From Corylus avellana (taxonomy: Eukaryota; Streptophyta; Magnoliopsida; Fagales; Betulaceae), in the NCBI RefSeq assembly GCF_901000735.1, contig NC_081548.1, positions 13,588,354 to 13,652,353 of the forward strand: DNA of 64,000 nucleotides. The letters are read 5' to 3'. Within the stretch, counting starts at the first letter, position 1. Each line of letters begins with the position of its first letter. Shown piece by piece: positions 53,685 to 64,000 of this stretch. The position numbers and the translations under genes were made by a program. The notes under the pieces are model-generated. The model had not been told where the DNA came from. It ran no database searches and saw only the letters and a program-made list of their open reading frames with translations.

Positions 53685-55018
53685 TGTTGTGAAAATTTTA
53701 ATTACTCGCAAGTGGATGAATCGTTTGCAATAAAGGGTTACAAGTGCGAGGTTAATCCCATAGGAAATTGTGTTTATGAAAACAATTATATCTAAATCAA
53801 TTAAATCCAAACCTAGTTTCGAAAAAGATTTGATTTTTGGTTTTGAAAATAAAACATAAACTAAATAAGATAAAATTAATCAAAAGAAAGCTATAAGGTT
53901 TTGGAATCCACATTCACCAAATCATTGCAACATGTTCCATGTTCATCAATATTATATGAAGTTCTCACAATAAAATCTTATGCATGTTGTACTATGCTCC
54001 AGAGAATTAATTAAATCATCCAATGTATCCATCACTTGCACAAATCACAAAAGATATAAAGTTTAAACCAAATCATTAAATGTATCTGTAGGACAAATCA
54101 CAAAGGATATCCAATTTTTTTTTATAAATAAAAACCCAAGCAATCAATTGAATGAAACTATCTCAAATCATCAGATGTATCTGTAAATTACAAAAGATAT
54201 CCAAGAATCATTTCAATAATTGAATTAAAGTCGAACAATTGAAATATTAAAACTCAATAAAATTGGATAATATTAACTTACGTGAAAACATTGTTGCTTT
54301 TCATTGGTGAGGCTTCATCGTTAACCTTAGTTGAGAATTTAGTTACAGATGACTATGAAAAATAAATCCTAAACCTAAAGAAAAACTAAGCTAGAAGGGA
54401 GAAAATGTGTGAAATTTAGGACTATGCAGCCTCTATAGCTTCCTCTGAAGTCTCCTCTATTTATAGAACTCTTTTTAGGGCTTTCAAGGGCTTTTTGCCC
54501 TAAAAACAGTGCTAGGCTTTGAAGCTGCGGAATCTGATAAGTGGCTGGTTCAGACGGGATTTCTATCTGCTTCTCCCAAGTGCACTCGAGCGCATGTCCA
54601 TTTGGATGGAGACTTTCCCGTTCGGATACGGAACTCACTGTTCGGACGGCTTGTGAACGACTTGTAAACGGAGGCTCTTTTGACTTTGTAAAAATTGGAA
54701 TTAGCAAACTTTCGTGAAACATGACTTCGTAGATCTTTGAGTTAACTTTCCAATTCCGCAAAGCTTGCTCCAATCCGAGTTCTGAAATTGTAGATATGAC
54801 CTTTTTAGTAGGACTCGTCAGGTGCGAATGATCGCTCGATCCAAATTTGTTGCCGATGCTCCTTGAAGTGTTTTAAGCCCAGAATTAATGGAATTAGTTG
54901 CATTTTTCTCTCGGACCCTGAAAACACTAAAACAAAACAACATCAAACAAATAACAATGTCAAGGATTTAACATATGCAAATTAATGGGCTCAAATATGC
55001 AATATTTGACACTCATCA
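53685..55018 (-). repeat. 3' LTR of the minus-strand Athila derivative
   Basis: 1334 bp. On the minus strand it begins TGATGAGTGTCAAATATTGC and ends TTTTCACAACA. It contains the GCACTCGAGCGCATG word and repeats of the GGATAC-TTGTGATTT pattern (54020-54200). The terminal 740 bp match 58484-59230. Confidence 0.9.
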
Positions 55019-55799
55019 AACACCCTCAAACTTATATGTTGCTAGTTCTTTAGCAATACAAAACTAAAAATAAAATGAAAACAAGAAACATAAATCATCT
55101 TTCGTGGGAAAGACGATTGCATTTAGCATATACAACAAGCCTTTTAAACTCCTAGGCATCCCTAGTGGACGAGTGAAATCTCGTGAGGGTTTAACAAAAA
55201 TAATACCCACAAACATTGTAGCACTATATTATTGAAAATGATGAAATTTCACACAAACAATGGTTCTTATTCATGACTAAGCTTAAAAAGACAAACTCCA
55301 TCTTCAAAATCTTTAGGGCATCCAAAATCAAATCACTCATAAATGGACAATTGAGACATCATATGTTTTGATAGGTGTAAAGTGAAATTAGCATAGAATC
55401 ATGAGGCTTTAATTTAATCTCAAGACAAATGGTGTAGAACCTCAAAATTTGTTAGAATTCCTATCAGATGAAACAACCAAGGCAAGATGCACATTTTTCT
55501 TCCTTTTGTCTCTTTTTTTATTTTATTTTTTTACTTTTTTGTATAGGCTGTGTAATGTTTAGCTCCTTTAAGCTTTCTAATTGACCAATGTAACGAGTGT
55601 TAGGCCAGTGACTCCCAAACTAGATGGCTTAGGGCACTATATGTAAAACATTCATAAGGGCTTATTAGCTTAAGTCAAAAAGGCTACGAAGCCAAGTTAG
55701 TCACATCATCAATCAACCTGAACTTTACACATTTTTACGCGAACACGCAATGCTTAATGAGGCACGGGGTCCGGTTACTTAGTGAAAAACCCAAAATGA

Positions 55800-55836
<37 letters not shown>

Positions 55837-56550
55837 TTAATTTTAATATATATATATTTAATCTTACAAGCCAAGGTTATTTATCAATAGGTCATCCAAC
55901 AAATCTTGAAATAAAAATGATTAAGCTCAAATATCATACCTCACAGACTATATGCTAATGTGCTCATGATAATTTTACTAAAAAACAAGCAAAATCTCTT
56001 TTGCCCAAAAATAAGTCAAAGGACTTAGATTCCTAATGACATAATGATTTGTTCAAAACTTTAAGCAAGTCAATGAAATGCAAACTACAAGTTTAACTCA
56101 AACTTGACAACATAACACATTTTTTTTTTTTTTTTTAGAAAAGAAATTGAAACAAACAGGCAGTGTGTTTTTCCATACCTCCAAACTTGAATTACACATT
56201 ATCCTCAATGTGTAATATAGAAATACATTATCAGAAGTAAGGAAATGTCTGAGTGCGAAAAAGGCCAGGACGTCCTCCAAACTTAAACACCAGCACGCCA
56301 GTCAAAAACTTATAGCAATAGGCATCATAAGATTAATTGCTGTTAGAAACAAAAATAAAATGTTAAGAAATAATATGAAAATGTAAAGAAGGAAATCATG
56401 AATGAAGTGCGGAAAATAAAAAGAAAAATTAGAGTGCTTTCCCCGATCATTCGGATGTCCAACCAATCTCTTCCACCATTTCTTTTTTAAAACTTTAGCA
56501 TTCTGGAAGGATGTTTTGCCATCTTAGGTAGCCAACTTGCTTGCTTCGAC
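55019..56550 (-). other. Athila 3' untranslated region
   Basis: No gene. It carries the conserved stretch also found at about 16440-16560 (on the minus strand AAGCCATCTAGTTTGGGAGTCACTGGCCTAACACTCGTTACATTGG), a T-run (55802-55830) and a (TA)n run (55846-55857). Confidence 0.7.
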
Positions 56551-56557
56551 AGATCTT

Positions 56558-57839
56558 CTAAGGAAGACAATTCCCAGATTTGCACGCTTGTGTACATAAA
56601 TCCTTGAGGACCTTGGCATAAGATGGCTCTTTGAGACATTCAGGAGATGAAGCTTTAGGTTCTTGATGTGTCTCAAGAGGGAAAGTGATAAAGATAGGAG
56701 CTTCAGTACTCACTTCTTTGTCACTGGACAGATTTGGATCTGTTGGGGACTCACTTTGCTCTGGGTGCTCAACTTGCTCATCTTTTTCTTCGTCCTCATG
56801 GTTATTAATAATGAGAGGCTCAACTGCTGATGCAGATAGGTTAGGGAATGATATCTCAGTGGTTTTCCCATTCTCAGTTCGCATCTTAGGAGTGGAATCC
56901 AATAAGGCATCAGCTTTCTCACGTAACTTGTCAAGGTCCAAATCAAATTCAAATTGAGGAAAGCACTATTCCAAAGGATCCTCCAGACTTGGCTCATTAA
57001 AAGTCTCATCTTACTCAAGTAGCATGTCAAGGTCCATATCAAATTCAAATTGAGTAAAACACTCTCCCAAATGGTCCTCAAGACTTGGCTCATTAAAGTC
57101 TCCTCAACAATTTCCTCACACCCGAGTGTGGTGGTGGCTTGAACATGCTCATGACAAGAATTGCTAACATCATCCTCATCAATCATGTAGTGCCCTCTAG
57201 CCATCAGCTAACTTTGAAGCTCTTCTTCCTCTATTTTGTTGAATTTAGCAACTAGATGACCGATCTGTCCTTCTATCTTTTCAATTGCTTAAGTGTTGGC
57301 CATGGCGAGACCTTTCATCTCCATAGTGGAATTCGTAAACTCTTGTATGGTTTGGCTATTGACAATGGTGGAATTCTTAAGCTCTTGCAAGGTTTGGCTA
57401 TTTAACTGAATGAACGCTTTGAGTGTGTCTTCCAACGATAATTGTGATTGTGGCACTTGATTGCATGATGAAGGATGAAGGAATTGGTTATCGAACACGG
57501 ATAATTTGAATGGTGCAGTTCATGAGGTTGGAGAGCATAATTTCCTGTAGACTGAGCTTGCCACGAGAAATCAGAATTGTTGCTCCATTTCGGGTTATAA
57601 AAATTGAAATTTGATTCAAACCCCAGGCAGGAGAAATTGGTGCTCATTTGTTCACAAGAAAAATTAGAAAATTGTCCAGATGATGGACAATTGCTAACAT
57701 GATGATAAAGATTGAAACAATAGGAATATGGTTCATGTGGGTAGAAATTGTGAGGATAGTTGATAGGAGCGGGAGTCCTACAACTAGGAGAAGCATATTG
57801 TACAGAAAAATTATTAAAATCATCAAACGGAAAATCCAT
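56558..57839 (-). pseudogene. Gag-like region of the non-autonomous Athila derivative
   Basis: Starts at ATG 57839 with MDFPFDDFNNFSVQYASP, a Tyr/Cys/Asn-rich section (CFNLYHHVSNCPSSGQFSNF) and a section ending at 57402. A second frame (57498-57289) continues with SLEDTLKAFIQLNSQTLQELKNS and a third (57204-56710) with an acidic tail, so there are at least two frameshifts. The SLEDTLKAF...QELKNS repeats match the C-terminal Gag of the plus-strand Athila (62250-62450). The last part (56941-56558) has LREKADALLDSTPKMRTE, which matches the post-protease linker of that element (about 63590-63630). The protease between them is missing, so the element seems to be a deletion derivative. Confidence 0.75.
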
Positions 57840-58483
57840 GTTTCACTCTCACTCTTTAGCATGCAAATATCCCACATAAAACATTAACCTTTTTTTTTTA
57901 AAAAATAAAATAAAATAAATAAAAAGAAAAAACAAATATTATAAAATTAAAAATTACCACTAACCCAAAAGCATAAACAACAATACCAAAAATTAAAAAC
58001 TAAAACTTAAAAACCCACAAAAAGGACCAAAAATAAATTTGGCAAAGTTTTCAGCTACTACCAATCTGTTGGTGCTCCCCTTTGCGTTGGTGCACTTGAG
58101 CATAGGCTGGATAGGATTGAGTGCAGACACACTGATCCATTAATGGTGTTGCCTTGAGCGCTGATGCGCTCGAGCTGACGAGGGAATCGATTGTGCGCAG
58201 GTGCACTTAATAAAATCAATTGCTGCCTTGGCCACGAGTGCACTCGAGCGTATTTGCATTGGTGTGCGGACGAGGATTCGGCAGAAGCTACAAAACAAGC
58301 CAAAAACAAATAGAAAAAAGAAAATATTTTTTATTTTTTTATTAGTGATAGGAATAAAAAAAAAAAAAAAAACTAAATTGCAAAATTTAAAATCCTAGCT
58401 ATAACTAGTAGAAAGATAAAACCAATTTAGAAATAAATTGTTTTAAAAAATCAAACAATTCCCCAGGAACGGTGCTAAAAACT
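57840..58483 (-). other. Leader of the non-autonomous Athila derivative
   Basis: Untranslated region between PBS and gag-like frame. It has a cluster of GCGCTCGAGC, GTGCACTTGAGC and GTGCACTCGAGCG words (58090-58260), as in the LTRs and leaders of the other Athila copies. No gene is supported. Confidence 0.6.
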
Positions 58484-59230
58484 TCTTGTGAAAATTTTAA
58501 TTACTCGCAAGTGCACGAATTGTTTGCAATAAAGGGTTGCAAGTGCGAGATCAATCCCATAGAGAATTGTGTTTATGAAAAAAATTATATCTAAATCAAT
58601 TAAATCCTAACTTAGTTCCGAAAAAGATTTGATTTTTGGTTTTGAAAATAAAACATAAACTAAATAAGATAAAATTAATCAAAAGAAAGCACTATGATTT
58701 TGGAATGCACACTAACCAAATCATAGCAACATGTTCTATGTTTATCAATATTATCTGAATTTCTCACAATAAAAATCTTATGTATGTTCTATTATGCTTT
58801 AGAGAAATAATTAAATCATCCAATGTATCCATCCATTGCATAAATCACAAAAGATATTCAGTTTAAACCAAATCATCAAATGTATCCGTAGGACAAATCA
58901 CAAAGGATATCAAATCTTTTTTGATAAATAACAACCCAAGCAATCAATTGAATGAAACTATCTCAAATTATTAGATGTATCCGTAAATCACAAAAGATAT
59001 CAAAGAATAATCTCAATAATTGAATTAAAGTTGAACAATTGAAATATTAAAACTCAATAAAATCGGATACTATTAACTTATGTGAAAACATTGTTGCTTT
59101 TCATTGGTGAGACTTCATCGTCAACCTTAGTTGAGAATTTAGTTACACATGACTATGAAAAATTAATCCTAAGCCTAAAGAAAAACTAAGCTAAAGGGGA
59201 AAAAATGTGTGAAATTTAGGACTATGTAGC
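58484..59230 (-). repeat. 5' LTR of the minus-strand Athila derivative (interrupted)
   Basis: Matches the first 740 bp of 53685-55018. It stops at 59230, exactly where the plus-strand Athila LTR begins, so the rest should follow that element beyond the window. Confidence 0.85.
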
Positions 59231-60604
59231 TGATGTGTGCCAAATATTGCATATTTGGACCCCTTAATTTACTTGTGTTAATCTTTTAGCTGTGTTATTA
59301 TCTGATGTTCTGTGTTAGTTTTGTGTTTTTAGTATTTTGTAGGTGTTGAAGAAAAACTACTTTTTGGAAGAAAAAATACTTTGAGAAGACTTAGATGATG
59401 TGGTTAAGTTTAACCAAATCCAAAAAATGGGTAAATCGGATTAAGGATAAGATTGGATAAAATTTCGAATTGGATTCAAAATTCAGATTCAACATGTCTC
59501 AGTATTTTTACCATAACTTTTCGTTCACATATTCGATTGAGGTGATTCAAGTGGCGTTGGAAAGATAACTCAAAATACTACAATTCATTGTGAAATAGGA
59601 TTTTCCTAATTCGGACGTTTACTATTCCAAAATCGTCCCGTAATTAAATGGTACAAACCTGGACGAATTGTATCCGATTTCAACTTGTAAAACCCTAAGT
59701 TTTAGGTCTATAAATAGGAAATTATCAGATTAGTTGAGGGGGCTACGAATTTGAAGATTGCAGAGGAGAAAGAAGAGAGTTTAAGGTTTTCCTAACTTTT
59801 GAATCTCTACTTTGTGATTCTTATTTGTAAGTATTCGATTTTACATTATGAATTCAATCAATTTTGTTTTGTCTTTCAATAACATGAGAGGCTAAACCTT
59901 CAACTAAGGTTGAAGATGAAGCCTCACTTATGATTAGCAACTTTGTTTCATGTATGTAATATTTCCCAATTTAATGGTTTAATTGCTCTATTGTTTTACT
60001 TCTAATCAATTGGATTGAATAACTCTTGGATATCTTTTGTGATTTAAGGATACACTTGATGATTTAAGATTATTCAATATAATTGATTGCTTGGTTTTCT
60101 TTGTTAAAAATTGGATTTCCCCTGTGATTTATTCTCTGGATACAATTGATGTTTTGATAAAGATTGGATATTTTCTTGTGATTTACGGATACAGTTAATG
60201 ATTTGATCGAATATTGGATTTTTTTTGTGATTTGGGTTATGAATGGATACATGGGATCTTTTGATTAATTCTTTGAAGCAATAGTAAAACAAACTTAAGA
60301 TTTATATGTGAGAACTTTGGGGAATATTATAGATCATGAAATTATGTTGTTATGAATTTGTGAGTGCGGATTTCGAAACCTTAGTGGTTCGTCATAAGAT
60401 TTCAATCACTTTAAATTGCTCATACTTTGGCTTTTTCATTCAAACAAAAAAAACTCTCAAAAATTTGGAACTAGACTAGGGTTTAATTAATTTAGATTTA
60501 AAATTGCTTTCAAGAATACAATTCCTATGAGTTCGATCTCGCACTTCCAATCCATTAACTACAATTGATTCGTGCACTTGCGAGTTAAATAAATTTGCAC
60601 AACA
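59231..60604 (+). repeat. 5' LTR of the plus-strand Athila
   Basis: 1374 bp from TGATGTGTGCCAAATATTGC to AAATTTGCACAACA. Same family as 2372-3764, with the spaced GGATA-TTGTGATTT-GATAC repeats at 60030-60260. A TATA-like TCTATAAATAGG lies at about 59705-59717. Confidence 0.92.
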
Positions 60605-60628
60605 AGTTTTTGGCGCAGTTGCCGGGGA
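60605..60628 (+). other. Primer-binding site of the plus-strand Athila
   Basis: AGTTTTTGGCGCAGTTGCCGGGGA follows the LTR directly (key part TGGCGC-GTTGCCGGGGA); one change from the usual TGGCGCCGTTGCCGGGGA site of plant Athila-like elements. Confidence 0.88.
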
Positions 60629-61016
60629 ATTGTTCAATTTTTTAAACCAATTTATTTCTAAATTAGTTTTATTCTTCTACTAGTTATAATTAGGATTTTA
60701 TTTTTCTGCAATTTGTTTTGTTTTATTTGTGTTACTAATACAAATAAAAAAAAAACAAAAAAGATTTTTCTTTTTGTTTTTTGTTGTTGTTTTGTTTGTG
60801 TTACAGCCCTGCTACGATCGAGCACACTTGTGGCCAAGACAGCAACCGCAATAGTTCAGTAGATTTTTGCCAAAATCTTTTGGTCCTTTTTTGTGAGTTT
60901 TTAGTTTCTGTTTAAATTAATTTCTGCTTGCAATTGTGTTTAGTTAGTTTAATATAATTTAATTTAGTTCAATTCATTTCAGTTTTTAGTTTGTTAGGTT
61001 GTTAGTTCCTTTTTGC
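60629..61016 (+). other. Leader of the plus-strand Athila
   Basis: AT-rich untranslated sequence with a TGCTACGATCGAGCACAC word (about 60810-60830). No gene. Confidence 0.6.
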
Positions 61017-62612
61017 ATGTTCGGTCGTAGATCTTTAAATCTGGAGTTAAACACTTTTGATCCCGAAATTGAAAGAACGGCGAGAGAGAATCTATGACAG
61101 CCACCAAACTCACCCACCAATTCTCAAAGTTCCGAGTCTGATTCGGAAAAGTCTGTTAAGATGGGAGAACGAAATCAACCTAGATCCCTTAGGGAGTTGT
61201 TCGTACCCAATATTACCAACACACCATCGTGTATAGTGTTGCCAGCTACTCGCTTCGAGCTGAAGCCGAGTACAATAGGCCACCTTCCTGCATTTAGAGG
61301 ATTAGAGAATGAGGATCCATATGTTCATGTGAGGATTTTTTTGGAAATTTGCGACATTGTTAATACACAAAATGCCCCAGCAGAAGCGGTGCGCCTTCGG
61401 TTATTCCCTCTGTCCCTACATGATAGGGCGAAATCCTGGCTACTCAACAATAGACCTGGATCTATCACTTCTTGGGATATGTTGCAAAGCAAGTTTTACC
61501 ACAAGTTCTTCCCAATTTCCAAAATCAATGCCCTCCGTCTACAGATCACCAATTTCAGACAAAAAGAAGGGGAAAGATTCACCGATAGCTGGGAGAAGTT
61601 TAAAGAGCTTACTATAAAATGCCCACCCCACGGGTTTGAGAATGAGGTGCTAGTTCAAATTTTCTACAGGGGACTAACACCAAGTGAGCGAAACTCGCTT
61701 GAGACGATGAATGGTAGAGAATTCTTAAGTCTTACTGGGGATGAAGCTTATAAAACTTTGGATGAAATGGCTGAACGAGCGCAACAATGGGATTTTCAAG
61801 ATAGTTGGGACAGACAACAACCCGCTCCCAAGACAGGAAGCATCTATGAGGTGAGGAACGATGCTGAATTAAGGGAGGAGTTCAAGGTTCTCAGGCGTCA
61901 GTTTGACACTATGGTCCTAAACAAACCAGTGAATGCAGCAGATACTTACCACGTTGATGCATGCGGGTTATGTGATAGTCAAACGCACTTCACTCAAAAC
62001 TGCCCAACTCTGTCAACAGAGTACCCAATTGAGCAAGTCAATGCCTTCAATGAGTACAAAAAACCCACCACTGGGCTGTTTTCCGAAACTTACAATCCAG
62101 GGTGGCGGAATCACCCCAATTTCTCTTGGAAGCAGAATCAGCCATTGAACCAAAGAGATACCACTCAAGCTCAGAATCAGTTCAGGTCATCTCAACAAGC
62201 TCAACCGCCTGTTTATCAGTCTACCACTCAAGTGCCTGCACCACAGTCATCACTGGAAGACATGATGAAAACATTAATAGAAAAAGTCGACCGGTCCAAC
62301 TCCCAAGCTATACAAGAGCTCAAGAATTCCAACTCCCAATCTATACAAGAGCTCAAGAATTCCAACTCCCAATCTGTACAAGAGCTAAAAGGTTTCACCA
62401 ATCAAGCCATACAGGAGCTGAGGAATTCCAACATGGCTAATAGCAGAGACATACAAGAACTTAAGCAGGCCATGATCAAGGTAGAAGGACAAGTTGGCCA
62501 GATAGCAAATCAGGTGGGGGAAAGAGAAAGAGGGAAGTTCCCTAGTCAACCCCTACCTAACCCAAAAGGGCAATTTGTGATTGGAAGTTCCTCCGCCTCT
62601 ATGCATGGTTAG
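61017..62612 (+). CDS. Athila Gag (capsid), with one early in-frame stop
   Basis: ATG 61017 gives MFGRRSLNLELNTFDPEIER, the usual Athila N terminus, but an in-frame TGA at 61095-61097 cuts it after 26 codons. The frame stays open from ATG 61161 to TAG 62610-62612 (483 residues). The capsid region has LPAFRGLENEDPYVHVRIFL, RLRLFPLSLHDRAKSWL, ITSWDMLQSKFYHKFFP, FRQKEGERF and LVQIFYRGLTPSERN. A CGLCDSQTHFTQNCP knuckle-like motif (C-x2-C-x4-H-x4-C) lies at about residues 267-280. The C-terminal region has tandem NSQSIQELKNS repeats (about 62300-62460), coiled-coil prone. Gag forms the intracellular particle that packages element RNA. Confidence 0.88.
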
Positions 62613-64000
62613 GAGCATGTACAAGCCATCACCACTCTGAGGTCAGGCAAACAGGTGGATAATCAAGTGGTCATGCTTGAAGAGGCCACTAAGGCTGCAG
62701 AAGAGAAGGAAAACCTGGACAAGCCTGCGGAAGACACAAGACCGGACATTGCCATTCCGATTACTGAGGATCCTTCCAAAAAGTATATACCCAAAGCTCC
62801 ATATCCAGAAAGGCTGAAACCGCCAAAGAAGAGCTCGAAGTTCGATGATATTTTGGAAGTGTTCAAGCAAGTGCAGATAAACATTCCATTCCTAGATGCC
62901 ATCCAGCAAGTGCCTTCTTATGCCAAATTTCTGAAGGATTTGGTCACCATCAAGAGAAAGACGAACGTCCCCAAGAAAGCTTTCCTGACTGAGCAGGTCA
63001 GCTCTATCTTGCAATACAAGATGCCTGTAAAGTATAAGGACCCTGGATGTCCTACCATTGCTTGCAAGATTGGTGACAATCGAGTTGAGAAAGCTCTGTT
63101 GGATTTGGGGGCCAGTGTAAATCTACTGCCATATTCAGTATTTGTTCAGTTGGGATTGGGAGAGTTGAAATCCACTTCAATTACACTTCAGTTGGCTGAC
63201 AGATCTGTGAAAGTTCCAAGGGGAATTATTGAAGACGTGCTGATCAAAGTTGATAAGTTCTACTACCCTGTGGACTTCATTGTCTTAGATACAGAGACGG
63301 AAAATGCAGAAATTCAAGTTCCAATCATATTAGGGCGTCTCTTTTTAGCTACAGCTAATGCCCTAATCAACTGTAGAACTGGAGTCATGAAGATATCATT
63401 TGGAAACATGACAGTGGAATTGAACATCTTTGATATCAACAAGCAGCCATTTGAGTATGAGGAGGTCAGAAGCACATGCTTAATTGAGGAGATAGTAGAG
63501 AAAACTGTCAATGAACCAGATATTGAAGACCCCTTGGGAGAATGCCTGATTGCACTGGGAAGTGACATGGCACTGGACACTTTATTGGAACAAGCTGACG
63601 CCTTGTTAGACTCAACGCCTGAGATAAAGACGGAGACTACAGAAATTACTTTGACATCGTCCCCTGATCCATCTTCATTAGCAGCTGAGCCTGTCAAGCG
63701 GGAGTTGAAGCCTCTACCAGACATCCTGAAGTACAAGTATCTGGATCCTATAGAATCTCTGCCTGTGATCATTGCTGTCGATTTGGATAGTGATCAGGAA
63801 CATGAGCTCCTAGAAGTTTTGAGAGAGCATAAAGAAGCAATCAGGTGGTCAATAGAAGATATCAAAGGAATCAGCCCTGCATTAGTGATGCATAAGATTC
63901 ATCTGGAAGAAAATGCTAAAACTTCTCGCGAGCCACAGAGACAGTTGAATCCGGCCATGCAAGAGGTAGTTCGAGCAGAGGTAATTAAACTTCTGGATGC
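62613..64000 (+). CDS. Athila pol start: protease and RT N terminus (partial)
   Basis: Same frame as gag, after the single TAG at 62610-62612, and open to the edge. It begins EHVQAITTLRSGKQVDN, then a Pro/Lys linker (PYPERLKPPKKSSKFDDI) and a retropepsin with LLDLGASVNLLP (about 63096-63135) and IILGRLFLATA (about 63327-63360). An acidic linker (LLEQADALLDSTPEIKTE) follows, then the RT entry (LREHKEAIRWSIEDIKGISP, about 63813-63873; QRQLNPAMQEVVRAEVIKLLD at the edge). The active-site D-x-G-A-S is intact, unlike the copy at 4.77 kb. The cleanly open frame suggests recent activity. Confidence 0.88.

Larger units (their letters stand above)
53685..59230 (-). mobile_element. Non-autonomous Athila derivative, minus strand
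   Basis: The left LTR (53685-55018) is the 3' LTR, with a polypurine tract beside it (CACCCTCAAACTTA at 55021-55034, reading AAGTTTGAGGGTG on the minus strand). The right LTR (58484-59230, incomplete) is the 5' LTR, with the PBS AGTTTTTAGCACCGTTCCTGGGG beside it (58461-58483). The interior of about 3.4 kb holds only a degenerate gag-like region and no protease, RT or integrase. Another Athila interrupts the right LTR at 59231. It depended on proteins of related elements. Confidence 0.85.
59231..64000 (+). mobile_element. Plus-strand Athila retrotransposon, right end beyond the window
   Basis: It holds a 5' LTR (59231-60604), PBS, gag and the beginning of pol, in an almost unbroken frame. GTAGC (59226-59230) should be the left target duplication; the partner is not in view. 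It is the best preserved retroelement in the window and the likely source of proteins for the non-autonomous copies. Confidence 0.9.

Noticed and set aside
1..64000. CRISPR arrays, bacterial operons, ribosomal RNA
   Set aside because: The spaced repeats seen are LTR-internal or microsatellites; the DNA is plant nuclear, and no rRNA or true tRNA sequence was found.

Overview
The window is nuclear DNA of a flowering plant, probably a woody eudicot. It has one intron-rich plant gene (chloroplast YbeY with GT-AG introns), Athila, chromovirus, TRIM, LINE, SINE, MULE and MITE repeats, and an endogenous pararetrovirus of the Caulimoviridae. The species cannot be told from the sequence alone; Fagales is only a guess.

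Layout. (1) 1-18448: a full-length 18.4-kb Athila-type Ty3/gypsy element with GGTGT target duplications. Its gag is inverted relative to LTRs and pol, a solo LTR (GCACA duplication) sits in that gag, and a 7.2-kb caulimovirid integrant sits in its 3' untranslated region. The Athila itself landed in an older LTR, of which a piece remains at 18449-18743. (2) 18.7-22.2 kb: no gene; a 424-bp TRIM and two nested MITEs. (3) 22.2-30.9 kb: a ~1.37-kb repeat unit in tandem, preceded by a head-to-head inverted copy, interrupted by three LTR insertions (two with clean target duplications). (4) 31-38.2 kb: a small MITE and a decayed minus-strand chromovirus split by a 2.4-kb foldback MULE with a 10-bp target duplication. 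(5) 38.46-51.73 kb: the one convincing host gene, 12 exons, for a plastid protein joining a YbeY rRNA endonuclease to a Cof-type HAD hydrolase; its introns hold a small LTR element, a LINE fragment, two SINEs and a MITE. (6) 53.7-59.2 kb: a non-autonomous minus-strand Athila derivative. (7) 59.2-64 kb: a better preserved plus-strand Athila inserted in the LTR of the previous one and running off the window.

The most unusual object is the caulimovirid integrant (about 9045-16256). It holds one unit from primer-binding site to primer-binding site (6847 bp) with movement protein, coat protein, zinc knuckle, aspartic protease, an unrecognised 422-aa protein and a promoter, but no reverse transcriptase or RNase H. 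It is either an internally deleted genome or one component of a divided genome. Its right end continues into an inverted 339-bp copy of its own movement-protein region, joined through an 8-base microhomology inside the primer-binding site.
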